This document shows, in pieces, positions 24,601 to 37,482 of a stretch of DNA of 64,000 bases. The notes under the pieces were generated by a model. It was given only the letters and a program-made list of their open reading frames with translations, searched no databases and was not told where the DNA came from. The DNA comes from Dromaius novaehollandiae. Taxonomy: Eukaryota > Chordata > Aves > Casuariiformes > Dromaiidae. Each line of letters opens with the position of its first letter. The stretch's first letter is position 1. The DNA is taken from positions 2,294,001 to 2,358,000 of the forward strand of contig NC_088117.1 in assembly GCF_036370855.1 (NCBI RefSeq). The letters run 5' to 3'. Made by a program: the position numbers and the translations under genes.

Positions 24601-26672
24601 GTGTCCCCAGCTGGGGCTCTTACAGCCAGTTTTCTGGGTCTCAGCATGCGAGTGAGTATTCAGCCTCAGAAGATACCCCGGGCTGTTAGTTCCTGTTAGA
24701 CTCCGAGCGGGGAGCTGCATGCGAACAGCACCTGCACACAATTTCCACAGCCAGGAACAGCCCACGGGCGCTGGGCCAGCAGCAGTGTTGCTGTTCCCAG
24801 GTCGGGCTTTCACCTGAGGGTGCATCTTTGTGCAATGCCACAGTGCTGCGCAAGGCACCAGGCTGGCCCTGAAGATGGGCGTGTGTAGTGGGCTGAGCTG
24901 CAGGGACCTGTGGAGCTACTCTCTCCCATTGCTTCTCCCCAGCGAGGGAGAAGCAGGGGCACAAGTCCCTGGAGTGTCCCAGCCTCGGTGGCGTGATGCT
25001 CCTATGGTGAGAAGGGGTGAAGGCTTCCTCCGCGCCAGCCTCAGACATTGCCTGGGTAGGAAAGAGTTGGCAGGGTGAGATTTTCGGGGAGGATGGCATT
25101 GTCCAAACTGGCCCCTTCCGGTGTCTGGCTGATTTGTGGAGGGACTGGTGCTGGTCCCACTGCAGCATCTGGGAGCTGTGCTGTGTCAGGTGGTGTTTTG
25201 GGGGGGTTTCTCACATGTGGGACCCTGCAGTTCTCAGCCCAGCAAGGGGCTGCCGGGGACCAGAGCCTGGCAGGGGCTGTGCTTGCCCGGCTGACGTGCC
25301 TGTCCCCACATCTCCTCCTCCAGCTCTGCATTTGGAGCCCCTGCCTGCTGCCCCACCGGCTTTGACGGTCCCTGATTGCCAGGGCCACCGGCAGCCCTGC
25401 CCTTCTCGAGACCCTTTGCTTCACAGCAGTGCTGCGCCGGGGTAGCTGCTGGCTCCCAGTACAAAGCCCGGTGGGAATGGCCTCCCCTCAGCCCTGAAAG
25501 CACGCTGCTGCTGGGAGGAGACGGGAAGGACTTAGTCCAGGCCAGGAAATCCTTGCTTTCTCCTCCAGCCAGGCCCGCAGTGGGCAGCCACAATGTGAGC
25601 TTCCCCCTGCGCCGCTGCCAAGGCCCTGCCTGACCCGGGGCCGGCCAGCCCGGCCGGCGAGCCGCAGGGAAGAGCGACGCAGGGCGAGTGCGGGGAGGTG
25701 ATAAGGAAACCAGCTCCTCTCCTGGTTCCTGCAGGCCAGCTCGAGGCCCGGGGAGACACCAGGCAGCAGAGCAGGCGCAGAGTGACTCATGCGATGCCTG
25801 CCCTGGCCGTGCCAGCCCAGGCACCGATTTATTTTTCTGACAGCATTTACTCTTGGGGAATGTGAGCATCCCCTTGCCAGGGCACAACGGGGACTTAAAA
25901 TAGAAAGGCTCTGGGCTGTGCAGCCACAGCTCAAGGCCTCCCTCCATGTATAGCAATGACATGCCTGGTACGCCTGGAAGAACCCGAATGCACCAGGCAC
26001 GTGTGTGTGTCTACGTGCACCTGTGTGTGGGCTGGGGAATACTCTCTCCAACACCCTCGTTCCCTCCTGCAGGAACACACAGAAAACCACAGGGCTGCGT
26101 GAATGCACTGCACGGGCGCCGTGCTCCTTCGCTAAGCCTGTACACGCTGTATGCGCACACGTGCACAACGCCCAGATGTGCACAATGCCCGTGGCATTTT
26201 CCATGCCCCCAGCGATGCTCCGCTCTGCTCAGCCTCCCGGGTGCTCCCGAGGTGCCTGTTCCTGACTCTCACCCCTGTGGTGCAGGCTGAGATGCCCCAG
26301 CAGGAGACTGTATAATCCATATAGGACAGAGCTGATGAGGGATCCTGTTGGATCTAGGGAGCTGCCAATCCTTTCCAGGGATTTGCTAGGGGCTCTTGCT
26401 GCAGGGCTAGCACCAGCCCTGCGTGGTTCATTCATCATGCAAAAGCATCAGGGAGTTTTGTAGACAAGCCTGTGCTGCCCCCAGGAAACTCCAACTCCAA
26501 TCTGTTGGTACGGAGTTGAATCCTAGGAGCTGGTCTAGAGAGCAGGATCAGGCCTGCCCCATGACTGGTGCATCGCCTAGAGCTCCTGTCCCTGGTGTGC
26601 ACAGCGTGCATGTTGACCCAAGCAGTGGGACATGTCCTGGCACTGCAGCCACGGTGGGATCACAGGAAGGAA
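18601..26672. other. Long intergenic stretch, no recognised gene
   Basis: About 8 kb of 55-62% GC sequence. Several frames of 150-290 codons exist (for example 23,424-24,293 minus and 20,965-21,600 plus). None has a recognisable domain or consistent splice context, and most overlap rival frames on the other strand. Lineage-specific or rapidly evolving exons cannot be excluded by eye. Confidence 0.4.
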
Positions 26673-26908
26673 CTAGAAAAGAGTTAATGTGGCAGCACGG
26701 ATGTGGCCAGGTCCCTGCAAGCAGATGGGTGCACGTGGCACTGCCAACGCAGCCAGGAAAAAATCACACTTGGGCTTTGTATCATCCATCCCGAGGCAGA
26801 GCAGGCAATCACCCCTTTTGAGCAGACTTCGAAGGTCATTTGCAGGTTGCATTTTGGCTTTAAAAGCTGATGCTATCCTTTGGGATACATCACTTTCTCT
26901 CGAGAACT
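26673..26908 (-). other. Possible coding exon, unrecognised (weak)
   Basis: On the minus strand a good acceptor (GTTTTCTCATCCTCAG) precedes an open 78-codon frame starting FSRESDVSQRIASAFK and ending at a TAG. Codon use is not GC-driven. I do not recognise the peptide and see no matching donor or partner exon, so this may be chance. Confidence 0.15.
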
Positions 26909-27828
26909 GAGGATGAGAAAACTCATCGCATGCCACAAGCATAATACACCGAGGTGAGCAGTGCAAGGTTGTGACTGCACACACTGAGGCTTGGTGCATG
27001 CAGCGTGAGCGAGCCTGGACCCCCCCCACTGTGCGACACGGTTGCGCGGTAGCCAGGTTGCATGTGCAGGAAAGTGCTGCACTCACTCACGACACTGAAA
27101 GCAGGGACAGCTCGGCACAGGGACACATGGCATGTGCTGCAGAGCACAGGCTGAGGGCTGGTTTGAAGGGAAAACCTTAATATTACCCTTACTAGGCTTT
27201 TCCAAACCAGAGTGCTGGACACTGGGCTGTGTTATAGAAGGGCATAAGGGCAGCAACCATGCTGGGGGTTTACAACTGCAATGCCAGGTTGTGCAGGTGA
27301 TGCCTGTTCAGCCCCTGCAGAGACACCAGCATTTCTGAGGGCCCTTCATTAGACAGATCAAAAACTTCTGTGGCCTCTGTGAGCCACCAAACCCCACTGG
27401 GCAGGCAGCAGGAAAAGCCTGGGCATACGTTTCACAGGGGAGAAAATCTGGGGAGAAGCCCAGATCTAGCCTCCGAATGAAGTGAGTCATCCTAGTGATG
27501 GTGCCAGGCAGGTGGGCTTATTTCTCTTTCTGGAAAGGTTTGGAGTTTGCCATGTTCCTCCAGCTATTAATTGCCCTCAGGGCTGGCCTGGCTGCTAATC
27601 CTGCCGGTTTTGGTGGCCAGCCACCCGCTCTTGCCTTGCCTTGCCCTTTCGATAAGGGCCCTTACCTCAGCTAAGCCAAACACTTCAGGGGATATGTCAA
27701 ACAGTGGAGGGTCCCTTCCGAGGGAGTCTTGTGACGTTCTTAAAACAATGAACCCGTCTGTCTGGCTTTAACTATTTTGCACAGACTGAATTTAGGGATT
27801 GGCTTCCTGTTATTCCGTCCAGACTAAC

Positions 27829-28100
27829 TCATTCATGTGCCCCTTTTGCACAACTATGAGCTTTCTTTAGGTTTGAAAAACTCCTCAGCATGCGAAGATT
27901 TGCTGAAAAATTGTCATTTGCAGGGGGAAGCTGTTCACAATGCTGTGCTAAGACTCCCAGCTTTTGAGACAGTATTTGGGCTGCTGATATAAAAATCTTT
28001 CCCTCTAGGAGATGCTGTTTGATATCATCCTTAGATACGAATGGGCTGGAAAGAACTTCATCACCCTCATGTGCCTGGGATGCGACACTGCGTCTTCCCA
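27829..28100 (-). CDS. Candidate 3'-terminal coding exon of an unrecognised gene
   Basis: A strong acceptor (TGTTTCCCTTCCTCTAG on the minus strand) precedes a phase-1 open frame of 89 codons ending in TGA at 27829-27831. The peptide contains KDDIKQHLLEGKIF and AAQILSQKLGVLAQHCEQL. These look like amphipathic helices, followed by a basic tail (LRSFSNLKKAHSCAKG). The composition is normal for a soluble protein and is not driven by base bias. A candidate upstream exon at 28505-28587 has matching phase: it ends on the first base of a codon, and its frame reads LELISALHTSFGTSVLQMLL. However, its donor (GTGCTG) and acceptor are weak. I do not recognise the family. It could be a small or fast-evolving gene, a relic exon, or chance. 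Confidence 0.3.
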
Positions 28101-28587
28101 CTAGAGGAAGGGAAACAATCAGTGAACAGGTCTGGTGGTTTGGTTTGCTGTGACTAGGAGAGCCCCTGAGCTCTGCAGGAAACTGGGACCTCCCCGACCC
28201 TGCTAGACTGACCCTGCTGCCACACGTGCTCTTGTCCCCTGGTGAACAACAACCCGCAGCTGGACATACCCATGGCTTTCTGGTGTTTCTTTTGACAAAA
28301 TAAATGTCCCTTTTGCTGTGTGGTGAAGCCAGAAGTTTCTTGAGACTCAAGTGAGTTCAGGCATCCTGGGAGATTGTTGTAGCTCCTAAAACCTTGTGTT
28401 CAGCTATGCAGGATCAGGCACTGTGGGTTTTCCACTCCAGTACTGGTGCAAAGACCAAGATCTTTTCTGGATCGATACTGTAGGAGTTGCTCTGAGCCCA
28501 GCACCTTTCTCCAGGCCAGGATAGCACAGAAGCATTTGCAGAACAGAGGTGCCAAAGCTGGTGTGTAGAGCTGAGATCAGCTCCAAG

Positions 28588-31559
28588 CTGAAATTGCACC
28601 CGTTCCCTCACGGCGGGATGTGAAACCTCCCAGTGCTGGAGGGGCCACGTCCGAGGGGGCTGCGTCCCACGCCAGGGACCCATGGGGAGCACCAGCAGTG
28701 CTGCAGGAAGGACATGCAAGAGATCTTTCGTCCTTTCTTTCTCACCCAAGCCCTGCACTGCTGCCTGCTTATCCCAGCCTGGTCCCACCCAGAGGCAAAG
28801 GGACTCGTGGGTGCCCTAATCCCACACACTGACCCTTGAAGCCGACCCCAGTGCAGCCCAGAGGCTGCGGTGGGACAAACCTCCTTTGAGAAAGACATCC
28901 AGGTGAGGAATTGGGCCCTTCCGCTCCGAGGCTGTGCACAAACAGGTGCTGCCTCACGACTTGGCCCTGCGGGTCTTTCCCCAAAAGCAACGCATCACCC
29001 ATGTCTGGCAGGAGCTCGCATCTGCGAAGGCAGTATTTTCAACCTCTCTGGGGCTGGATCCACTTCACATCTGAGTGTTTTCCCTGGTGGAAGCAGCCTC
29101 CAGCTTAAATACTCCAATGGGGGTCCTCTGCAGGACAAAACTCCTCCTGAAGTCCAGCCGAGGGTCCTCAAGCCCTTGGGAAGGCGTCACTGCAAGTACC
29201 CGTCCCAGCTCCCTTCCTTTGGAACGGCGCTTTCCCATATTCTCCCAGCAGCTGCTCTGTCTTTGGGGATGGAGATGCTGCTGGCCACCTCCTGCAGTGC
29301 AGACCTCCTTCCCGGGTGCAGGCTGCTCACCCGCTGCTCCTTCGTGGGACCGCCCGTGGGTGCTGGGGTAAGGGCCAGCCTCTGCTGAGGGCATGGGGAC
29401 CAGCCCAGCCACAGGCACTGCTGGACTCTTCCCAAGAGCTGTAAACCGCTGAGTGTCCAGCTCAGTTTTCCATATGGTGCTCACTGATAATCAAGGCCAG
29501 GACTGACTGCATCCCCTAAATAGCCAGGATGTCTTTCAAATACGCATGACTAAGGGCTGAATGCGAGGGGCTGCTGGGAGCTGGCACAGGCTGAAAGCAA
29601 GCAGCTCACAGAATCAGTTAAAAAAAGGCAAATGAGGGTTTGATCTTTTCCTGTTTCTCCTGGTTTTCCCAGTCTCCTCCTTGAATCACTCAGATTGTCT
29701 CATGGGTGCATGTGCAATGTTCCCAGAGGTTTCAGATGATGGAGGACATGGCTTGCACAGCTGCACCACATACAAGGGCCTCACTTTGTGCAGCCCACAT
29801 TTTTTTTATCTTTAGCTCTTGGATTTTTCTCTCTTCCGTCGCTCCTCTGACCTCATCACTGCGTCACAACTTCTGTTTGCAAATGGAGAAAAGGATGCAT
29901 AGAAAGTCAGAAAATATTTCTTTGTAAGTGCGGCCACTACTTCTCATGAGGACCTCACTCTCTATTCCCCTTCCTAGAGTAGGACTTCGCTCAAGTGGGC
30001 ACCTAGTTTTCATTCGTATTTTTCTGCTGAAATTTTTCTTCAAAACAATTGCAGGAAATTAGGCTCTTTTGAAGCGACAAATAGATATGCATTAGTTTGG
30101 GTCGTCCGTTTACTCATAATGAATGCACAGTTCCTAAGCAACCACCGGCTTCCAGCTCAGTGAGTCCTTCCCTTTGTACGTGATGAGTCCAAAATAGCAA
30201 CTTTGTCTTGGGCGCTGTAGCTTTTCTATCTGAGGATTATCTACCACTTATAAAACCTCTAAGGAGCCGCACAAGACTGCCAGATGTGGCTTTCATAGTT
30301 CAATTCAGAGTCATATCTTGCCAACCAATTAAATGTTTGAACTTCAATATGTGACTTTAAGATTACTGGTTACTATTTGCAGTCTGTTAGTAATTCACCT
30401 CGGCCATATTAGGGCGGGGTCTGCTATGCCGCAGATCTACCTAATCGTCTGTATTGCAGCTTCTAGCATTTGAGGTAGGTACACGAAATAATTCTGTTGT
30501 GACTAAGGTTCCCTTCATGGTTCTCACAGCATGGACCGATTTCTGCTTCCCAGGGACAGAGAAGGGAACGATGCCTTCATAGTAGCATCTGAACGCCTAA
30601 GAGGGCAGATGAAGGCTTTCACATCAGAACTTCCCTCCTGGGGAACAGCCCTGCATTTGAAGGACCTGTCTACTTCCATCCAAGGGACTTAGTGGAGGCC
30701 TTTCAGAGATGTGGCCTGAGCACCTTCCTGCAGATACTGCTGCCTGTCCTCAGCCACCAGCCAGGAGAGGGGGGCTCTGAGCTGCCTTTCCTGCCTGTGG
30801 GAATCCTGGTGGGGAGCACTGGCTCCCTCCCTAAGGCCTGGTGATGGCTGTGACATCTGTCCTGGGGGACAGAGGGATGGCCATTAGCATCCAGGGCCAG
30901 ACAGCTGTGCAGATGCAAGGCCGAAAGATGCCTAAGATACTCTGCAGGTAGCGAGGGACAGAAACACTACCCCAGGGCACAGAAAGAAAAGACAGGGCAA
31001 CCAGTTCTGTCATGTTAACCCTACAAAGTGTGTTTACTGGCTGCGTGCTGTGACACCTCTCCATTAAAGCTCACAGAAACATTGTGCACAGAAACCACAT
31101 GCTCTGTGGCGAGGGTGCTGAGAGGGGAGCGAAGGAAGAGCCGCTGCTGTCAGTGAGCCCTCTCGCACCCCGGGTACCAGGTGCCCCCCCTGCACACGTG
31201 TTGGACAGCATCCCTCCCGGCTCCTGCCACGGCACCTGTGCAGTGCTTCCACACTCCCATCGCTCCAACCATCACACCTCCCTCTGACGGCTCTGCTGCT
31301 CATGGACATGGATTTTCGCAGCGAGGAAAAGGGTCTGTACCTAACCCAGCTTTACACAAGGCTGCCTCACTCCCCTTGGCTTGCGTTTGCTGCGTGGCCT
31401 CCATTTGCCCCTCCAGCTCACACCAGCTACCACCTCCTTTCCCACTCCATGGTGGTTTTTTGCCTCCCATCTCCCTCTCTTGTGGGTCTCCCCCTTCCCA
31501 GCACTGTTTACACAAGTCCACATTTGCAAAGTGCCCCACTTCAGCTGTCCCTGAAGTGC
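28588..31559. other. Intergenic; AT-rich putative conserved segment near 29.6-30.6 kb
   Basis: No gene is recognised. From about 29,600 to 30,560 the sequence is AT-richer, with homeobox-like TAATT/ATTA cores and a perfect SRF CArG box. That composition is common in distal enhancers. The remainder is featureless to the eye. Confidence 0.4.
30404..30413. promoter_or_regulatory. SRF CArG box (CCATATTAGG)
   Basis: An exact CC(A/T)6GG match, identical to the core of the c-fos serum response element. It is followed directly by a GC-box-like GGGCGGGG. Binding is inferred from the motif only. Confidence 0.4.
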
Positions 31560-32724
31560 GTCCCACATCAGGCGCAGGCATAGGGGCGCTCGCCCACATG
31601 CGTCCGCTGATGCTGCAGCAGGTTGGAGCAGAGGCTGAAGTGGCGGCCGCGCTGGGAGCACTGGTAGGGCCGCTCGCCAGTGTGGGTGCACTGGTGTTGC
31701 AGCAGGTTGGAGCTCTGAGTCAAGTGTTTCCCGCACTGGGTGCAGGCAAACGGCTGCTCATCAGCATGTGTCTGCCGGTGCTGTGGCAGGTTGGCGCTGA
31801 GGCCGAAGGTCTTGCCGCACAGGGAGCACTGCTATGGGTGCTCACCAGTGTGCGTGCGCTGATGCTTGAGGAGAGTGGAGCTGAGGCTGAAGCTTTTCCC
31901 GCAAGCGGTGCATGCATAGGGGTGCTCGCCCATGTGCGTGCGTTCGTGCTTGATGAGGGTTGAGCTCTCGCTGAAGCCCTTCCTGCAAGCCGGGCACACG
32001 CATGGGCACTTGCCGGTGTGTGTGCACTGGTGCTTGATGGGGGTCGAGCTGTCGCTGAAGCCTTTCTCGCAGGCAGGGCATTTGTAGGGGCGCTCACCAG
32101 TGTGTGTGCACTGGTGGCAGATGAGGTCGGAGCTCTGGGCAAAGGCCTTGCAGCACTCACTGCACTTGTAGGGTTTCTCACCTGCGTGGGCTCGCTGATG
32201 CTGCACCAGCTCTGTGCTCAGCCCAAAGCAGCGCCCACGGCTGGGGCATTTGTGGGGCTTCTCCTGGCTGTGCACATGCTGGTGCTGGATCAGGTAGGAG
32301 CTGAGGATGAAGGCCTTGCCACGCTCGGTGCACTTGTAGGGGTGCTCGTCGGTGTGCATGCGGTGGTGCTTCAGCAGCATGGAGCTGTTGCCAAAGTCCT
32401 TCCTGCAAGTGGGACATTCGTAGGGGCGCTCACCAGTGTGGATTCGCAGGTGTCTTATCAGGTCAGAGCTCTGCACAAAGCCCTTCCCGCATTCGCGTTT
32501 ATAGGTTCTCTCTGCTGCAGGGACCTTGGGTAGGGAACTTTTGGGAGCAGGGCTCTCCGCACCTTCCCTGAGATCCCTGGGGCCAGTGAGGGCCTGCCAT
32601 TGCCACTCTGCTCTGTCCCCAGAAGCCTGGGAGAGGGTGTCCCTGGGGTCCCCGGGCATGCCAGATGGCTCAGCCATCTCAGCAGCAGGAGCCTTCATCT
32701 CTTCCTCTTCCATGTTCTCATCAT
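31560..32724 (-). pseudogene. C2H2 zinc-finger gene, final exon, decayed
   Basis: On the minus strand an acceptor (TTTCTTTCTCCTGGCAG) opens an acidic linker (DENMEEEE...) of about 90 codons. A run of about eleven C2H2 fingers with TGERP/TGEKP-type linkers follows. Fingers 2 and 5-8 keep all four zinc ligands. Finger 1 lacks its first Cys, and fingers 3, 4 and 11 have Arg for the second Cys. A TAG (31832-31834) replaces the usual aromatic residue at the start of finger 9. A TGA (31568-31570) interrupts a twelfth finger, after which homology fades. No KRAB or SCAN exon is seen upstream. The entry phase (codon split after its first base) is usual for the last exon of such genes. It appears to be a once-functional DNA-binding factor, now dead or able to make only eight partly broken fingers. 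Confidence 0.88.
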
Positions 32725-35700
32725 CTGCCAGGAGAAAGAAAACCCAGCTGTAACTTCTCCCATGGACTGTCCAGACATTCCAGCGCAAGGCAGAGCCCCT
32801 GCTTCCACGGAAATCACCCCAAGCAGAGCTGGAGCCAGGAGCCCATTCAAAGTACCCACAAGGACACAAACACCTCCAGGGACTGCACAGGACCTCAGTT
32901 GAGGAGTCACTTGGTAACACTGGATATCCTCAGGGAAGGGAGGAAAACACACACAACATGTACCGCATGCAGTAAACCCTAACTTTATGCATGAGAAGGG
33001 TGCAGAAATGAGGAAAATAAAGAAAGTGGCTAGGAGTAAAATCCTTGTAGGTGATCCCTCCAAGGGATCAGAGAGAGTACTGGGGAGCAGTGCTGGTCCA
33101 GCTGCCCGGCTTCATTTTGCTACAGATACCTCCTAAAGGCCTGGGGATGGCAGAGAAAGAGTTTGAAACCACCAGCTTTCATTCTGAGACACCAAGGAAG
33201 CCTCAAGGAGGACCAAAAGGAGCAGAGCACACTGGATACTTTACTGACTGCATGGATGTGAAGGTAGGCAAGGTACACCTTTGATGCCAGTGCCCAGTAA
33301 GGGTGTGCGCACAAGCACCCCAGAGGGCAGCGTTAATGTTCAAAAGCTGGGGACAGAACAAAGACATGGCCCGAACTGGCATGAAGCAGGACAGCTGGCA
33401 GGAGGAAGAGCTGGTGGCTGGCAATTCCCAGGCCTCGTAAAAGATGACAAGTGTCACGTGGTGGCAAACACAAGCACTGCATCAAGCTGTCTGACTGTGA
33501 CAGAGACAAACTCAGGGGTCCACAGTCTTCCCTAATCACCTGCACTGAAAACAAGAAGAACCTGGCACAGGTGCCTGGAGGCAGATATTTCACCAGCAGT
33601 TTGAACTTGGCAGCACTGGAAGTTGGAGAAGCAGGGGCTATATCCAGAAGGGCCTGCGATCTTCAACTGCAGGAGCTGCAGCAGGAGGGAATTCATGGGC
33701 TCAGCTCTCAGCAAGCTGCTCTGCCCCCAGCCCATCCGCTTCAGGGCACCTCCCAGGCCCAGGGGCTTGCAGGCACTCTGCTGCCTGGGAGCAAGGGTGC
33801 TTCACAGGGAGTGGAGGCCTCCGTGTTTGCTCCCAACATCCTTACAGGGAGTTCTTCATCCTCCAAGTGTCTAATACAAAATGCATTGGCTTGGAGCGCC
33901 AGGCCTGCAAGCACTGCTGGAAAGCCCAGCTCTTCCTGGTGTCTCCAGCCCCATTTCCATGCAAGGTCAGTGCCCTCCTACCAGCCTCACTGCTGGGGAA
34001 TTTATCTAAGATGTGGAAGAAGAGGGTTGAAGCTCCCTGATGCTGAAGCAGGCCTAGAAACTTGCAGGGCTGGTAACCAGGCAGCTTCAAAGCAGGGGGG
34101 CACTGTTATGACTTTGAATTCAATAGGCTCTGGAGCCACCAGGTTGGGATCTTCAGGACACATTAATATGTCTTTAAATCACTGGTGATGTTTTAAATGC
34201 CAGCATGCTATTTTGGACCTTGTTCTAGGACTGGTTTCATACTAGAGCTGGCAGAAGTACATTACTGTTGTGGACACATCTGGTGCACAAGAGCACATGT
34301 GGATTTTGGTGTTGGTACAACCCAGGCAAAGCAAAAGGATGCTTTTGGGAAGGTCTTCAGGCTCGCAGTTGTTGGTAGCTCAGGAGGCATGGGAGAGTCT
34401 TAAGAAGTTCCTGCCCCCTCTCTGCATAGCCTTGGGGTCTTTCAAGGCAACTGTGGAAGGAAGAGGTTTAACGTCATCGGATTTGGTTTCAGGCTAAGGA
34501 AAGCCTAAGGGCAAGGAGGGGACTGAACACGGGTATGAACACATCATCTTGGCTGGATTCCTCCCAGGGCGTGTGCAGGGTTCCAGCCCCTGGGCTTCCC
34601 AAAGACAGCGTCCCCCCTCCCAACCCCACGGGCGTGTACGAGAGCAAGGTGAGGGGCGCTGCCAGCCCAGCAGGGCAGGAAGAGCGAAGTGCAGCCCTTC
34701 CTTCCTGGGAGAGCGTAGGCTGCTGCTTCTGCTGCAGGCTGGCCACGCTCCCAGCCACGCGCTCGGCCTCTGAGCATCATGGACATCTCATGTAGAGCCC
34801 GGCTTCTGCAACCACAAAATCCCTTTCCCCTTAAGGATCGTTTGTATGCCCTAAATGCTCCAGGGCTCGTCCTACTGGAGACCAGGATGGGGTTAGCAGC
34901 AGAAGCAAGGGAAGAGCTGGGTCAAGCTGGTCCTTCCCCAGGACAGAAATCCTGCAGCCTCCCCAGCATTGTTCCCCAGCCCACCCCCGTCTTGCAAGGG
35001 TACCTTCAAGCTTCACTTGCCTCTGCTTCCCCTGAGGTTGCCTCTCCTTTTTTCTTAAAGACCAAGGTTACCGGCTCAAACCTGGCAGGCAAGACATGCC
35101 AGGCATACCCTTGATATTTTGCATATCTGTGACCTCAGGCTAGTGTGGACGAGCCACAGAAATGTCACACTGGGACCTCTACCGTCAGAAACGATCGACG
35201 AGGGACACTCCATGGACTAGCTGAACAGGGCATGCCTGGGACAACAAAGACCCCAGGGCCAGGGGAGGCACTTCCAGCAATGGGAGAAGAGAAATTGGTT
35301 GCAAAAGGTTCACACGGGAAATGTTCATGTGTCCAGGGCACCCATGTGCAAAACGGATACACAAACCTGGAAGGGGAGCCTGGAAGGGAACAGCAATCTG
35401 TCCTGTGGGGAGATGGGGAGAACTCGGCAGGTTCAGCCTAGCCAACTGCAGGCCTAGAAATACACAGCAGCACTATCCAGCAGGAAGAAGAGTTATTCAA
35501 GATATTGTTGGCACAAGAACAAATTGGCCACCAGTAAATTTAGGCTGGAAAGAAAGCAGCTGTGGACCATGAGAGCAGCATGGGCTGGAATGGCCCTCCT
35601 GAGACAAGACTGCAAAAAGCCCAGCTGCTTTAGAGCTGGCACCAGGTACTTTGATGAATCAGATTATGCAGAAGGCGCCTGTGAGAGCAAGGGCTGGACT

Positions 35701-37380
35701 CAAAGCCAGGACCCCTTTGTTTTCTGCCTGCCAGCAGCTGGTTCCCCAGCGCTTCGTGTTGCTGCTGCAAGACACCACAAAGGGATGTTGGCTGGCAGAC
35801 AGTGGGACAGAGGCTCTTCACATTAAGGCTATTACCCTGATTGAACAGGCTGTACAAAGACCCTCCTTGGCAAGGTCCATAGCCCTGCCAAGCAGCTGAG
35901 GTGGGAGGGGAGTGCTGAGCAGCCCTCAAGCACCTCAGAGGTGCAGGCTGGCTGCCCAGACCAGGGCATGCTGTTCTGAGACGTGTCTAGGGTGCAGCTT
36001 TAGAGCTTCTGCTACGTGCAAGCAGAGCCTCTTGCAAACAGGGCTACAACACAGAAATCTGGAGCAGAAAGCCAAAACGAGCCAGTGCTCCTGAGGCACT
36101 GGGGCTGCTCTGGAAGGAAAAGAAGCTACTGAGCTGAAGAGTGACAACAGCGACATCCTCCGTGTGAGAAGTGACATGTACCTGCTCTCAAGCAGGCAGG
36201 AGGGAGCTACAACCCCTCCCGAGCTACGTGGGAGTGTTGGTCCAGGGCCAACAACAGGGAAGAGGTGGGCAGGACACGGCGGCACTGCCGACACAGCCAC
36301 CAGCTGCACGTCCACACCAGCAGACCACAGATGCTGGGCAAGGGGAGGATGCGGACTCTTCCTGTAAGCTCACATAGGAAAAAATATCAGTCCTGCTTTG
36401 GGGAGACAGCTCAGCATGGGAAAGCCTGGCAGCAGCAAGACATGGGAAAGGGACAGGGGCTATCAGTTGCTCTCCCCCAGGAGACCTGCTGGGAGCCACA
36501 TCTTTGCTGGCAGTGCATGAGAAATTAAAGCCACGGAGGCTTAAAGACAGCCTTCCCCGGACTAGTCTCCCTTGCCAGGAGGAGCAGCAGGCTTTTCCCC
36601 TCAGGGGCTGAGCAAAGCCAGTCTTGGGTTGTGGAAAACCCAAGAGCTGGCTGCTGTGCTGGTTACGGAGAGTGCATGCTCTACTGCGCACCTGCTCTCC
36701 GTCCCCAGCCAGATGGGAAACTGAGGCACAGAGCTGCCAGCTACATGGGGCTAGAACTAGAGAGGGGTTTAACCTTCCACCTTCTCCATAGCTTCTCCAA
36801 AAAAGTTCCCAGGGCTCCTTCTTCCCTTCCTTCAGCCTCCAAAGAGGTCGCTTAGCTGCTTTACAGTGCTAACCACATTTTGGGACCTGCAAGCCCAGCA
36901 AGGCTTGCATAAGACACAGGGATCAGCTGCAGAATCAGCCTAGGACGGTAGGCAGGGGATACTGGGATTTGCATGCAAGGTGCTGGCAGCGGGGAGCTTT
37001 CGGAGGATACCGTGGGTGCCTAGCCAGCCCAGCACCCACCAGCATCTGCGCTGGCACGGCCAGGCAGGATAATGTCACCCTCCGGAGGAATTTTTCTGCT
37101 GCAGAAACTCCCCAAAGAGGACCATGCCACCCAGGCAGGAAGCTCAGGAGCATCGTGCCATCGCTCTGCCTTGCAGCCCTAGGTCTCAGTGCCCTGCAGG
37201 CAGGCAGCAAGTCCCTCGGGAACCCCCGGAGCCCGGCCACCTCTCTGCCAGCCCAGGGGTTCTCCCCGCTGCCCAGCTCTCCAGATGGCTTTGTGGGTGC
37301 CAATGGCACAGCCCTCCAGCCCGCTGTCCCCACTCGCACTCACCTGGCATCACCTGATGGGCAGGGGCACCGGAGGGCAC
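32725..37380. other. Upstream side of the zinc-finger pseudogene; no recognised gene
   Basis: The 5' exons of the zinc-finger gene should lie here on the minus strand, but I cannot identify a KRAB, SCAN or other N-terminal exon. Several open frames on both strands are unconvincing. A possible MIR-like SINE fragment is at 36,712-36,770. Confidence 0.4.
36712..36770 (+). mobile_element. Possible MIR-type SINE core fragment
   Basis: The phrase GGGAAACTGAGGCACAGAG, followed by AGCTACATGGGGCTAGAACT, resembles the central part of MIR SINEs with an internal deletion. The fragment is short, so a chance match is possible. MIR relics are known across amniotes. Confidence 0.35.
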
Positions 37381-37482
37381 TGCTGTGAGCGGCGGTCCGG
37401 CCGGGCTGTGCAACCCCCGCTCCTCGTTGCAGTGAGAGGTTGGCCGCTCTCCTCGTTTGTGTAATTTTTCCTCTGGCAAAGG

